DNA of 64,000 bases from PALSA-1003 sp963791945 (GTDB taxonomy: Bacteria > Pseudomonadota > Gammaproteobacteria > Burkholderiales > Casimicrobiaceae). The stretch covers positions 2,542,001-2,606,000 of the forward strand of contig CAWBUD010000002.1 in NCBI GenBank assembly GCA_963791945.1. The letters are read 5' to 3'. Of the stretch, positions 53,844 to 62,973 are shown piece after piece (the stretch's first letter is position 1; the number at the start of each line of letters is the position of its first letter). The notes under the pieces are model-generated. The model had not been told where the DNA came from. It made no database searches and saw nothing but the letters and a program-made list of their open reading frames with translations. The position numbers were made by a program, and so were the translations under genes.

Positions 53844-54779
53844 CTACACGACTTCGCTGAAGAGCTTTCGCTTCAGCGTGTTGAAGAACGTCAGCTTCCG
53901 CTTGCGCGGAGGGATGTCGCGGATCGCCTTTTGCAGCGCGAATACGCTTTGCGGGCGCTCGAGCGGATCGAGCCGGAGACACCAGTCGATAACTTCGAGC
54001 AGGTTGTCGGAGTACGCGCCCGCCCAGATCTTCTTGGCGGAGACCAGATGATCTTCGGCGACCCGCGCGTCGGCCGCCTGGGGCGCGAATGCCGCCAGGC
54101 AGGCGAACATGCTCGCCCCGATGCCATACACGTCGGTCCACGGCCCGAGACGGTCGGGCTCCCGGTATTGCTCCGGCGCGGCGAAGCCGGGGGTGTACAT
54201 CGGTGCGAGCTTCGGTCGCGTATTCGTCAGCGTCTGGCGCGCGGCGCCAAAATCGAGCAGCACCGGCGAGCCGTCGGTGCGCAGATAGATGTTGGCAGGC
54301 TTGATATCGAGGTGCAGCAGCTTGTGCGTGTGCACTTCGCGCAAGCCGTTCAGAAGGTGCATGAACACGTGTCGCACCAGGCGCTCGGAAACCTGATCCT
54401 GACGCATCTGGATCTGCTGCTGCAGCGTGCGCCCGCGCTCGTAGCGCATCACCATGTAGACCGTCTCGTTGGCGCGAAAGAAGTTGAGCACCCGCACGAC
54501 GTTGGGATGATTGATCTTGGCGAGCGCCCGACCTTCCTCGAAGAAGCACTTCATCCCGTAGCGGAACGAAGTGAGGTTTTCGGCGGTGCTGGCGCGCACG
54601 ATGTCACCTTCCGTGCGCAGCACGAGGGACGAGGGCAGATACTCCTTGATCGCCACCGGTCCACCGCCGTCATCGAACGCGCGATAGACGATCGAGAACC
54701 CACCGCGGCTGATCTGACGATCGACGCGGTAGTTCAGAAGCTGGTAGCCGGACGGCAGGGCCTGGTTGGTGGCGCCCAT
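53844..54779 (-). CDS. Hanks-type Ser/Thr protein kinase
   Basis: The 311-aa protein is essentially a kinase domain (about residues 15-300): glycine loop ISRGGFSIVY, K45 in VAIKEYL, catalytic HLDIKPAN with D158, DFG at 176-178 and TPGFAAPEQY. Like the other kinase in this window it has HLD rather than HRD (non-RD). The C-terminal end RKLTFFNTLKRKLFSEVV is basic and amphipathic and may touch the membrane. ATG 54779 is chosen from the domain boundary; no ribosome site is evident. It is followed by its probable partner phosphatase and divergent from yicC. Confidence 0.93.
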   Translation of the reverse strand: MGATNQALPSGYQLLNYRVDRQISRGGFSIVYRAFDDGGGPVAIKEYLPSSLVLRTEGDIVRASTAENLTSFRYGMKCFFEEGRALAKINHPNVVRVLNFFRANETVYMVMRYERGRTLQQQIQMRQDQVSERLVRHVFMHLLNGLREVHTHKLLHLDIKPANIYLRTDGSPVLLDFGAARQTLTNTRPKLAPMYTPGFAAPEQYREPDRLGPWTDVYGIGASMFACLAAFAPQAADARVAEDHLVSAKKIWAGAYSDNLLEVIDWCLRLDPLERPQSVFALQKAIRDIPPRKRKLTFFNTLKRKLFSEVV

Positions 54780-54928
54780 AGACGTGTTGGCGGAGCAAGT
54801 TTCGTTCCGCCTGCACTTGCGCGTGCGATTGATAACCTCTACATTCTCGACAAGCCCGCGCATAAAGTAAAGATTTCATTGAGTTTCTGTCTCTTCCCGG
54901 CGCTCGAGAGCCCGGCTTGCCTCGAGCC

Positions 54929-55795
54929 ATGATCGCGAGCATGACCGGCTTCGCCACAGCCGCCGCCGAGCTGCCCGGCTGCTCGCTCACCGTCGAATTG
55001 CGGTCGGTGAATCACCGCTACCTCGACGTCCAGCTCAAGCTTCCGGACGAATTGCGCGGGCTCGACACAACGCTGCGCGAGCTCTTTACCGGCGAAATCC
55101 GACGCGGCAAGGTCGATTGCCGCATCACGCTCGCGCATGCCCTCCCGGGCGAAGCAACGCTCGCGGTGAACGCCGAGCGGGTTGCGCAGCTTCGAGATGC
55201 GGCCGCCGAAGTCCGGCGCCACGCGCCCGACAGCGCGCCGATAACGGTCGCCGACATCCTGCGCTGGCCGGGCGTTTTGACCGAACCTTCGCTGCCGCCC
55301 GAAGCGCTCGCCGAGCGCGTGATGGATCTCGCGCGCCGGACGCTCTCCGAGCTCACCGCATCGCGCCTGCGCGAGGGCGACAAGCTCAAGGTGATGCTCG
55401 AAGAGCGCTGTCGCGCGATCGAGGCGCAGGTCGAGCGCGTCGCCCCTCGCATCCCGGCGGTTCACGTCGCCTACGTCGAGAAGCTCGGCGCGCGGCTCAA
55501 GGAAGCCGGTGTCGATCCGGACGCCGAGCGGCTCAAGCAGGAGCTCGCGCTCTTTGCCGCCAAGATCGACGTCGCCGAGGAGCTTTCGCGGCTCGCCGCA
55601 CACGTCGTCGAAGTGCGGCGTGTGCTCGCGGCAGGAGGCGCGAGCGGCAAGCGGCTCGACTTCTTGATGCAGGAGCTCAACCGCGAAGCGAATACCCTGG
55701 GCTCGAAATCGGTGGACGCGGAGCTGTCGCGGGCTGCTCTCGAAATCAAGGTCCTGATCGAGCAGATGCGCGAGCAGGTGCAGAATATCGAATAG
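54929..55795 (+). CDS. yicC: YicC-family endoribonuclease
   Basis: This 288-aa protein begins MIASMTGFATAAAE, as in YicC, with the conserved LRSVNHRYLD and the C-terminal FLMQELNREANTLGSKS block (DUF1732). YicC is an endoribonuclease implicated in decay of small RNA RyhB in E. coli. ATG 54929 matches the family N-terminus; TTG 54917 is an in-frame alternative upstream. It leads the yicC-gmk-rpoZ-spoT cluster. Confidence 0.94.
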   Translation: MIASMTGFATAAAELPGCSLTVELRSVNHRYLDVQLKLPDELRGLDTTLRELFTGEIRRGKVDCRITLAHALPGEATLAVNAERVAQLRDAAAEVRRHAPDSAPITVADILRWPGVLTEPSLPPEALAERVMDLARRTLSELTASRLREGDKLKVMLEERCRAIEAQVERVAPRIPAVHVAYVEKLGARLKEAGVDPDAERLKQELALFAAKIDVAEELSRLAAHVVEVRRVLAAGGASGKRLDFLMQELNREANTLGSKSVDAELSRAALEIKVLIEQMREQVQNIE

Positions 55796-55882
55796 CCGCC
55801 GAGCGCCCGGCGAGGTGCCCCATGCGCATGCGCATGGGGATCGCGGGCAAAAGCGAGTGCGGCCGCGGCCGACACATAAACG

Positions 55883-56536
55883 ATGACACCAGCACCCGCT
55901 CACAAGGAGGCCGCTGGCGGCGCCGGCAACTTATTCGTGGTCGCCGCCCCGTCGGGGGCCGGTAAGACGAGTCTCACCCGGGCGCTGCTGAGGCGGGAAC
56001 CCGCGATCCGGCTGTCGGTGTCATATACGACGCGCCTTCCACGGCCAGGTGAGGAAGACGGGATCGACTACCACTTCGTGACGCCCGAGCGCTTCGCAGC
56101 CCTCAAGGAGACGGGGGAGCTTCTCGAATACGCCCACGTGCATGGCAACTGGTACGCGACCAGCGGGACCTGGCTCAAGGCTCAAGTGGATTCCGGGCAG
56201 GACGTGCTGCTCGAAATCGACTGGCAAGGCGCAGCGCAGGTACGCAATCTCGTCGTCGACTCGGTCCATGTCTTCATCCTTCCGCCGTCGCTCGACTCGC
56301 TGCGCGAGCGACTGCTCCGGCGCGGACAGGACGACTCAGTCACCATCGAGCGCCGGCTCCTGGCTGCTCGCGAGGAGATGAGACATTGCGGCGAATTCGA
56401 TTATGTTATTATTAATCAGGAGTTTGCTTCGGCAGTCGAGGACTTGCTCGCCATCGTGCGGGCAGCGCGGCTGCGTAGCGGCCAACAGCGCAACCGGCAT
56501 CGCGCGCTGCTCGAGCAACTGACCTTGAATGGATGA
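55883..56536 (+). CDS. gmk: Guanylate kinase
   Basis: The 217-aa enzyme has P-loop APSGAGKTSL, GMP-binding SVSYTTRLPRPGE and DYHFV, and EIDWQGAAQV. It phosphorylates GMP to GDP. ATG 55883 leaves about 15 extra N-terminal residues before the P-loop strand. rpoZ follows after 3 bp and spoT after another 28 bp, a conserved arrangement tying GTP supply to (p)ppGpp metabolism. Confidence 0.96.
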   Translation: MTPAPAHKEAAGGAGNLFVVAAPSGAGKTSLTRALLRREPAIRLSVSYTTRLPRPGEEDGIDYHFVTPERFAALKETGELLEYAHVHGNWYATSGTWLKAQVDSGQDVLLEIDWQGAAQVRNLVVDSVHVFILPPSLDSLRERLLRRGQDDSVTIERRLLAAREEMRHCGEFDYVIINQEFASAVEDLLAIVRAARLRSGQQRNRHRALLEQLTLNG

Positions 56537-56539
56537 GCC

Positions 56540-56752
56540 ATGGCCCGGATCACGATTGACGACGCGCTTGCCAGAATACCCAACCGCTTCGAGCTCACGC
56601 TTGCGGCCACCAACCGCGCGCGTCAGATCAGCGCGGGCTCGCAGCCGCTGGTCGAGCCGGATCGCGACAAGCCCACGGTGATCGCGCTGCGCGAGATCGC
56701 CGCGGGCAAGGTCGGGATCGAGCTCCTCCTCAAGCCGCAGACCTTGAGCTGA
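56540..56752 (+). CDS. rpoZ: RNA polymerase omega subunit
   Basis: The 70-aa protein begins MARITIDDALARIPNRFELTL-like, with the conserved ATNRARQI and KPTVIALREIAAGKV segments. Omega helps assemble RNA polymerase and forms part of a ppGpp-binding site. It sits 3 bp after gmk. Confidence 0.96.
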   Translation: MARITIDDALARIPNRFELTLAATNRARQISAGSQPLVEPDRDKPTVIALREIAAGKVGIELLLKPQTLS

Positions 56753-56780
56753 GGCGGAAACCTCCCCATGTGACCCAAGC

Positions 56781-58910
56781 ATGCCGGAAATCGCCGAATT
56801 CACCCGTCATCTTGGTCACTATCTGCCGCCCCCTGACGTCGCGCTGGTCGAGCGCGCATTCGCCTTTTCCGAGCACGCGCATCAGGGCCAGTATCGCAAG
56901 TCCGGCGAACCGTACATAACGCACCCGCTGGCGGTAGCCAGCATCCTCTCGCAGTGGCGGCTCGACGCGCAGGGCCTCGCCGCCGCCCTCCTCCATGACG
57001 TGATGGAGGACACCAACGTCACCAAGTCCGAGATCGAGCACTCGTTCGGGAAGCCGGTCGCGGACATGGTCGACGGCGTTTCCAAGCTCGATCAGATCGA
57101 GTTCCAGTCGCGGGAGGACCTGCAGGCGGAGAGCTTCCGCAAGATGCTGCTCGCGATGGCGCAGGACGTGCGCGTCATCCTGATCAAGCTGGCCGACCGC
57201 CTGCACAACATGCGCACGCTCGACGCCATGGCCTCGGCGCACCGGGAGCGCATCGCCCGCGAGACGCTGGACATCTACGCGCCGATCGCCAACCGGCTGG
57301 GGCTGAATGCGCTCTACCAGGAGCTGCAGGAGCTTTCCTTCAAGCACCTGCACCCGCTGCGCTATCGCGTCCTGACCCGGGCGATCAAGGCCGCCCGCGG
57401 CAACCGGCGGGAAGTCATGAACCGGATCATGCAGTCGATCCGCGACGGCCTCAAAGCCGACGGCATCGCGGCGACGGTCAGCGGCCGCGAGAAGACCGGC
57501 TACAGCGTCTACAAGAAGATGCGCGAAAAGCACTATACCTTCGCCCAGGTGTTCGACATCTACGGCGTGCGCGTGCTGGTGAAGGACACCACCGCGTGTT
57601 ACGCGGCGCTGGGCGTGCTGCACGGTCTGTACAAGCCGATCCCGGGCAAGTTCAAGGATTACATCGCGATTCCAAAGGGGAACGGATACCAGTCGCTCCA
57701 CACCACGCTCTTCGGACCGTTCGGGACCCCGCTGGAGGCACAGATCCGCACCCACGACATGCACCACGTCGCCGAAGCGGGCGTCGCGGCGCACTGGCTG
57801 TACAAGGCCGGCGGCCAGCTCGACCTCGCAGAGGCCCAGCACCAGACGCATCGCTGGCTGCAGAGCCTGCTCGAGATCCAGTCGGAATCGCGCGACTCGA
57901 AGGAATTCCTCGAGCACATCAAAGGGGATTTGTTCCCCGACGAAATCTACGTCTTCACCCCCAAGGGCAAGATCATGGCGCTGCCGCGCGGCGCCACGGC
58001 GGTCGACTTCGCCTACGCGGTGCACACCGACATCGGTCACCACTGCACCGCGGCGCGGATCAACTACGAGCTTATGCCGTTGCGCACCGAGCTCAAGAGC
58101 GGCGACCAGGTCGAGATCATCACCGCCCCATCGGCGCGCCCGAATCCGTCATGGCTGAACTTCGTCGCCACCGGCAAGGCTCGCTCGCGCATCCGCCACT
58201 TCCTGAAGTCCCTGCAGCAGAAGGAATCCGCTACGCTGGGCGAACGAATGCTCGAGCAGGCGCTCGCCTCCCTCAAGGCTTCGCCGCGTTCGATCACCAC
58301 CGAGCGCTGGGATGCGTTGATGCGCGAGTACGGCGCCAAGAGCCGCCCCGAGATTCTTGCCGACATCGGACTGGGCAAGCGCCTCTCGTTCGTTGTCGCG
58401 CAGGCGTTGACCCGACCTAACGCCCGCAATCCCGAAGAGGCGTCTTCCAGCGAGGCCCGACCCGGGGCCCTGCAGCTCCGAGGCGTCGAAGGGGTGGCGA
58501 TCCAATACAGCAAGTGCTGCCGGCCGATACCTGGCGATGCGATCGTCGGCCAGTTTCGCCGTGGTCAGGGCCTGCTGGTCCACACGCGCGACTGCCAGAC
58601 GTTGCGCAAAGGCCGCGTCGACACCGATCAGGTGGTCGACGTCGAATGGGCGCCGCAGGTCGACGGCGTGTTCGAGGCCGGGGTGAGGCTGCTGGTGGAC
58701 GACCAGCGGGGCCTACTCGCGCGACTCGCGACCGAGATCGCCGACGCCGGCGCGAACATCGAGTATCTATCGATGGAGCGACCGGACGGCGATCGCGTTG
58801 TCAACATGTTCTTCAGCGTCCAGGTGCGCGACCGGCGCCACCTGGCCCATGTGATGCGCTCCCTGCGCCGGATCGCCGAGGTGCGGCGCATCCATCGGGC
58901 GCGGACGTAG
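56781..58910 (+). CDS. spoT: Bifunctional (p)ppGpp synthetase/hydrolase (SpoT/Rel)
   Basis: The 709-aa protein has an HD hydrolase domain (H72-D73 in LLHDVMEDTN), a synthetase domain (about 230-340; GREKTGYSVYKKM, GNGYQSLHTTLFGP, EAQIRT), a TGS domain (about 380-445; FTPKGKIMALPRGATAVDFAYAVH-type start) and a C-terminal ACT domain. It makes and degrades the alarmone (p)ppGpp. The intact HD motif shows a bifunctional enzyme rather than RelA. It is last in the yicC-gmk-rpoZ-spoT cluster. Confidence 0.96.
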   Translation: MPEIAEFTRHLGHYLPPPDVALVERAFAFSEHAHQGQYRKSGEPYITHPLAVASILSQWRLDAQGLAAALLHDVMEDTNVTKSEIEHSFGKPVADMVDGVSKLDQIEFQSREDLQAESFRKMLLAMAQDVRVILIKLADRLHNMRTLDAMASAHRERIARETLDIYAPIANRLGLNALYQELQELSFKHLHPLRYRVLTRAIKAARGNRREVMNRIMQSIRDGLKADGIAATVSGREKTGYSVYKKMREKHYTFAQVFDIYGVRVLVKDTTACYAALGVLHGLYKPIPGKFKDYIAIPKGNGYQSLHTTLFGPFGTPLEAQIRTHDMHHVAEAGVAAHWLYKAGGQLDLAEAQHQTHRWLQSLLEIQSESRDSKEFLEHIKGDLFPDEIYVFTPKGKIMALPRGATAVDFAYAVHTDIGHHCTAARINYELMPLRTELKSGDQVEIITAPSARPNPSWLNFVATGKARSRIRHFLKSLQQKESATLGERMLEQALASLKASPRSITTERWDALMREYGAKSRPEILADIGLGKRLSFVVAQALTRPNARNPEEASSSEARPGALQLRGVEGVAIQYSKCCRPIPGDAIVGQFRRGQGLLVHTRDCQTLRKGRVDTDQVVDVEWAPQVDGVFEAGVRLLVDDQRGLLARLATEIADAGANIEYLSMERPDGDRVVNMFFSVQVRDRRHLAHVMRSLRRIAEVRRIHRART

Positions 58911-58947
58911 GCGCGAATCCGGTCGGATAGATGGCGCGCGTGCGCCG

Positions 58948-59265
58948 TTACGCCGCCTGCCGGGCGAGGAGCTGCTGCAGCTCGCCCGATTCGTACATCT
59001 CCCGCATGATGTCGCAGCCTCCGACGAACTCGCCGTTGACGTAGAGCTGCGGGATCGTCGGCCAGTTGGCGTAATCCTTGATGCCCTGACGAACTTCGGC
59101 ATTGGCGAGCACGTCGACCGAAAAGAACTGGTCGATGCCGCACGCCTGCAGCATCTGCACCGCGGCGGCCGAGAAACCGCATTGGGGGAACTGCGGTGTG
59201 CCCTTCATGTACAGCACGACGGGATGGCCGGTCACCTGTTCGCGAATCGTATCCTGGATGTTCAT
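58948..59265 (-). CDS. grxD: Monothiol glutaredoxin (Grx4/GrxD type)
   Basis: This 105-aa protein has the monothiol active site CGFS in FPQCGFSAAAV, plus WPTIPQLYVNGEFVGGCDI for glutathione binding. Such proteins carry and deliver [2Fe-2S] clusters. ATG 59265 has GAGAGGGC upstream and matches the family start MNIQDTI. It is convergent with spoT. Confidence 0.95.
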   Translation of the reverse strand: MNIQDTIREQVTGHPVVLYMKGTPQFPQCGFSAAAVQMLQACGIDQFFSVDVLANAEVRQGIKDYANWPTIPQLYVNGEFVGGCDIMREMYESGELQQLLARQAA

Positions 59266-59373
59266 GGCGTGCCCTCTCGCATCGGGTTTCTCTGTCGACC
59301 GGTCCATTTTAACGCATCCCGGCCGCAGTCACAGCGCGCCCGCGCACTCGGCCCTCGCGGCAGAGCATCCGCA

Positions 59374-59988
59374 TCAGGCTTCGGCCACATGCTCCCGGTA
59401 CGCGGCACGCTCGCACAGACTGCGATACCAGCGCTCGAGATTCGAAAATCGGGGCCGATCGATGGGCATCAGATACCAGCGATGCGGGGCAAATCCAAGC
59501 GCGATATCGGCCATCGTCAGCTCGTCCCCGGCGACGTACCTCGTCCGCCCGAGTTGATCGTCGAGGATCGAAAAAGCCGATGCTGCGCGTCGCTGCGCGT
59601 TTTCGAGCTCAGCGGGCTCGACCCGATCCGGAGGCGATCTGAGCAGGGCCCGGAACAGGATCCCCATCGGCACCGACAAAGCGGTCTGCTGCCAGTCCAT
59701 CCAGCGATCGGCGTCGGCTCGGCGCTGCAGGTCCGTCGGCCACAGCGATCCCGCGGCGTGCTTAGCCGCGAGATAGCGAACGATCGCGTTGGACTCCCAC
59801 AGGATGAAGCCTTCATCGTCGATCGTCGGCACGAGGCCATTGGGATTGAGCGCGAGGTATTCCGCGGTCTTGTTGCCGCCGAACGGCCCGCCGATATCCG
59901 AGCGTTCGAACGCCAGGCCGATCTCGGCACAGCACCAAAGAACCTTCTGCACGTTGCTCGATGTCTTTCTGCCGAGGATTTTCAACAC
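59374..59988 (-). CDS. Glutathione S-transferase family protein
   Basis: The 204-aa protein has an N-terminal thioredoxin-like domain (LNPNGLVPTIDD, cis-Pro; ESNAIVRYLA for glutathione) and a C-terminal helical domain (DELTMADIALG). Ser10/Ser11 in KTSSNVQKV is the likely catalytic region, as in beta/theta-like enzymes. The substrate is unknown. The GTG start at 59988 has GGAGGG upstream. Confidence 0.9.
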   Translation of the reverse strand: MLKILGRKTSSNVQKVLWCCAEIGLAFERSDIGGPFGGNKTAEYLALNPNGLVPTIDDEGFILWESNAIVRYLAAKHAAGSLWPTDLQRRADADRWMDWQQTALSVPMGILFRALLRSPPDRVEPAELENAQRRAASAFSILDDQLGRTRYVAGDELTMADIALGFAPHRWYLMPIDRPRFSNLERWYRSLCERAAYREHVAEA

Positions 59989-60026
59989 GGTCGTCCCTCC
60001 AGTAACGTTCGCGCGTGGTCGAACGG

Positions 60027-61022
60027 TCAGTGTCCGGTTGTCTCGATAACCCGGATCGGTTCGCCGTCGAGGAAGGCCAGCACGTTCTCGACGGTGTGGC
60101 GGTAGTACTCCGCGTACACCTCCACCGCGCTGTAGCCGAGATGCGGCGTCAATACCGTGCCGGGAGCGCGGACCAGAGGGTGGCTCGCGGGCAGCGGCTC
60201 CCGATAAAACACGTCGAGCGCCGCAATCAGCCCGCCCGACTGTACCGCGTCGATCAACGCCGCCTCGTCGACCAGCCCCGCTCGCGCCGTATTCACCAGG
60301 ATTGCGCCGCGCTTCATGCGCCCGAGCTCCGAGGCTCCGAGGATGCCGCGCGTGCGCTCCGAGAGCACGAGGTGCAGGCTCACGACGTCAGCCTTGGACA
60401 AGAGCTCCTCCTTCGGCGCGAGGACCGCCCCGGCCGCGCTCGCGGCCTCCGTCGTGAGGTGCTGACTCCACGCGAGCACCCGCATGTCGAGCGCTCGCCC
60501 GTAGCGCGCCATCAGGGTCCCGATCCGCCCGAGACCGATGACGCCGAGCGTCTTGCCGGAGAGCACCGGGCCCGCGTGCGTACCCTCCTGGAACCGCCCC
60601 GCGCGAACCGCAGCGTCACCCGCAGGGATGGCACGCGCCGCCGCGAGCATCAGCCCCAGCGCGATCTCTGCTGTGGACGCTCCCGACGGTCCGCCTCCGG
60701 TGCAGCAGACCGTCACGCCGCGCGCCCTGAGCGCGGAAACGTCGATCAACGCGGCCCTCGCGCCCGTCATTCCGAACATGCGCAGCTTCGGAAGGCGGCG
60801 GACGAGCGAGGCGGGAAAGGGCGTGCGCTCCCGGATCGCGAGGATGATATCGAACGGCATGAGCGCTCGCGCGGCCGCTTCTTCGTCGGCAAACGGTGCG
60901 TGGAAGAATTCCACGTCTGCGCGAGCCAGCACCGGTCCCCAGTCCGCGCTGCTTCGCGCGACGTTCTGCCAGTCATCGAGAACGGCGATCCGGATCACCG
61001 TTTGGGGCACCACCGAGCTCAT
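60027..61022 (-). CDS. D-2-hydroxyacid dehydrogenase (NAD-dependent)
   Basis: The 331-aa protein has the NAD-binding GLGRIGTLMARYG, the catalytic Arg in VNTARAGLVDE, and the Glu and His region DVFYREPLP to PHLGYSAVEVY. It reversibly reduces a 2-oxoacid to a D-2-hydroxyacid. ATG 61022 overlaps the upstream permease stop by 4 nt (ATGA), so it belongs to the sugar-type importer operon and probably acts on its substrate or a product (inference). Confidence 0.9.
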   Translation of the reverse strand: MSSVVPQTVIRIAVLDDWQNVARSSADWGPVLARADVEFFHAPFADEEAAARALMPFDIILAIRERTPFPASLVRRLPKLRMFGMTGARAALIDVSALRARGVTVCCTGGGPSGASTAEIALGLMLAAARAIPAGDAAVRAGRFQEGTHAGPVLSGKTLGVIGLGRIGTLMARYGRALDMRVLAWSQHLTTEAASAAGAVLAPKEELLSKADVVSLHLVLSERTRGILGASELGRMKRGAILVNTARAGLVDEAALIDAVQSGGLIAALDVFYREPLPASHPLVRAPGTVLTPHLGYSAVEVYAEYYRHTVENVLAFLDGEPIRVIETTGH

Positions 61023-61909
61023 TCCTTGACCGCTCCGGTAAGCCCCGAGACGTAGTACTCGACGAAGAACGAGTAGAGCACGGCCACCGGAATGGATCCG
61101 AACAACGCCCCGGCCATCAGCGCGCCCCAATGGTAGACGTCGCCTTCCACCAGCTCGGTCACCACGCCGATCGGCACCGTCTTGACCTCCGAAGAAGACA
61201 CGAAGGTGAGCGCGTAGATGAACTCATTCCATGACAGCGTGAACGCGAAAATGCCCGCCGAGATCAAACCCGGCACGGCGAGAGGCAGCACGATCCTCAC
61301 GAGAATCTGCGCGCGGCTCGCGCCGTCGATGAGCGCGCATTCCTCCAGCTCGAACGGAATGGTCTTGAAGTAACCCATGAGCAGCCACGTGCAGAAGGGA
61401 ATCAGGAACGTGGGATAGGTCAGGATCAGGGCGAGCCGCGTGTCGAACAGGTCGAGCTTGTAGACCATCGTCGCGAGCGGGATGAACAGAATCGACGGCG
61501 GTACGAGATAAGCCAGAAAAATGCTCGCCCCCACGTAACGGGAGCCGCGGAAGCGCAGCCGCTCGATCGCATACGCAGCCAGCACGCTGCAGACGATCGA
61601 CAGGAAGGTAGAGAGCACCGACACCAGCACCGTATTCCAGAGCCAGTCCGGATAGGCCGTGTCGAACAGCAGCTTCTTCACGTGCGCCAGCGTCGGATGA
61701 CTGATCCAGAAAGGATTGTCTTCGCTGGAGAGCAGCTCTTCGTCCGGTTTGAAGGCCGTCATCGCCATCCAGTAGAACGGGAAGAGGAGCACGAAGAGAA
61801 AGCCGGCAAGGGGAAGGTAGATCGTGACGATGCGACGCGGTAGCGACACGAGATAGTTCATGCCTTGCGAATCGGTCGTGCGGTCAGCCGCGGCGTCGGC
61901 GGTGGTCAT
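61019..61909 (-). CDS. Carbohydrate ABC transporter permease, MalG-like
   Basis: This 296-aa protein has six transmembrane segments and the EAA loop EECALIDGASRAQILVRIVLPLAVPG-type sequence (EECALIDGASR, LPLAVPG) about 75 residues before the C-terminus. It pairs with the MalF-like permease. Its start overlaps that gene by 4 nt, and its stop overlaps the dehydrogenase start by 4 nt. Confidence 0.93.
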   Translation of the reverse strand: MTTADAAADRTTDSQGMNYLVSLPRRIVTIYLPLAGFLFVLLFPFYWMAMTAFKPDEELLSSEDNPFWISHPTLAHVKKLLFDTAYPDWLWNTVLVSVLSTFLSIVCSVLAAYAIERLRFRGSRYVGASIFLAYLVPPSILFIPLATMVYKLDLFDTRLALILTYPTFLIPFCTWLLMGYFKTIPFELEECALIDGASRAQILVRIVLPLAVPGLISAGIFAFTLSWNEFIYALTFVSSSEVKTVPIGVVTELVEGDVYHWGALMAGALFGSIPVAVLYSFFVEYYVSGLTGAVKE

Positions 61910-62907
61910 TTGTCCCCGCTCCCCTGCTGCCAGGCGCGACGCTGGAGCCCGTAGTAGCTGATCAGTATCGCGGCGAGCAGGAACGGCACCATCGCGGTCG
62001 CGATTGCCGCGCCTTCACCGAGGTTCCCGCCGGGAATCGCGCGCTGGAAGGAAAGCGTAGCCATCAGGTGCGTCGCGTTGAGCGGTCCGCCGCGGGTAAG
62101 CACGTAGATGAGCTGGAAGTCGGTGAAGGTGAAGAGCACCGAGAACGTCATCACGACGGCGATGATCGGCGTGAGCAGAGGCAGCGTGACGTAGCGGAAC
62201 TGCTGCCAAGGAGACGCGCCATCGAGGCTCGCCGCCTCGTAGTACGACGGCGAGATCGTCTGCAGCCCGGCCAGCAGCGTGATCGCGACGAACGGCACGC
62301 CGCGCCAGATGTTCGCTGCGATGGTGGAAAAGCGCGCATTCCAGGGGTCGCCTAGAAAGTCGATGTAACGGTGGATCAATCCCATCCTGGTCAGCGCCCA
62401 GCTTATGACCGAGAACTGAGAATCGTAGATCCACCAGAACGCGATCGCGGATAGCGCCGTAGGCACGATGAACGGCAGCAGCACGACCGCGCGGAAGAAC
62501 GCCTTGAAGGGAAGGTGGTTGTTGAGGATCAGCGCGAGCCACAGTCCGAGCGCAAACTTGATGACGCTCGCGACGGTCGTGTAGAAAAGCGTGTTGAACA
62601 GCGCCAGGCGCGTGACGCTGTCGCCCCAGAGGAACTCGAAATTCCCCACTCCGATCCAGTGACCTGCGCGGCCGATCTTGGCGTCGGTGAAGCCGAGCCA
62701 GGTGCCTAGCCCGAGCGGGTAAGTGAGGAAAACGAGCAGCAGCGCCGCCGCGGGCAGCATGAAGATGAACCCGAGGACATTGCGGTTGTCGAGCGCGCGG
62801 GAAAGCGCGCTGGAGCGCGAAACTGTCTTCAACGAGCCGTCTCGACTTGAAAGAAGTTGCGCGCGTTGAGGGGCGTCCTTAGCGATCAATGGAGGCGCCC
62901 TCTTCAA
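61906..62907 (-). CDS. Carbohydrate ABC transporter permease, MalF-like
   Basis: This 333-aa protein has six transmembrane segments after a polar N-terminal stretch of about 40 residues, with the EAA loop EAASLDGASPWQQFRYVTLPLL. It is one half of the importer channel. The start is uncertain: TTG 62907 gives the longest form and TTG 62832 is an alternative; there is no ATG before the first membrane helix. No ATPase gene for this importer is visible in the window. Confidence 0.88.
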   Translation of the reverse strand: MKRAPPLIAKDAPQRAQLLSSRDGSLKTVSRSSALSRALDNRNVLGFIFMLPAAALLLVFLTYPLGLGTWLGFTDAKIGRAGHWIGVGNFEFLWGDSVTRLALFNTLFYTTVASVIKFALGLWLALILNNHLPFKAFFRAVVLLPFIVPTALSAIAFWWIYDSQFSVISWALTRMGLIHRYIDFLGDPWNARFSTIAANIWRGVPFVAITLLAGLQTISPSYYEAASLDGASPWQQFRYVTLPLLTPIIAVVMTFSVLFTFTDFQLIYVLTRGGPLNATHLMATLSFQRAIPGGNLGEGAAIATAMVPFLLAAILISYYGLQRRAWQQGSGDK

Positions 62908-62973
62908 CGCGCGGGAGCTATGGCGTCACGTCGGCGTAGGCGGATGCCTGAAGTACGCGTGCGGGGCGCGACG

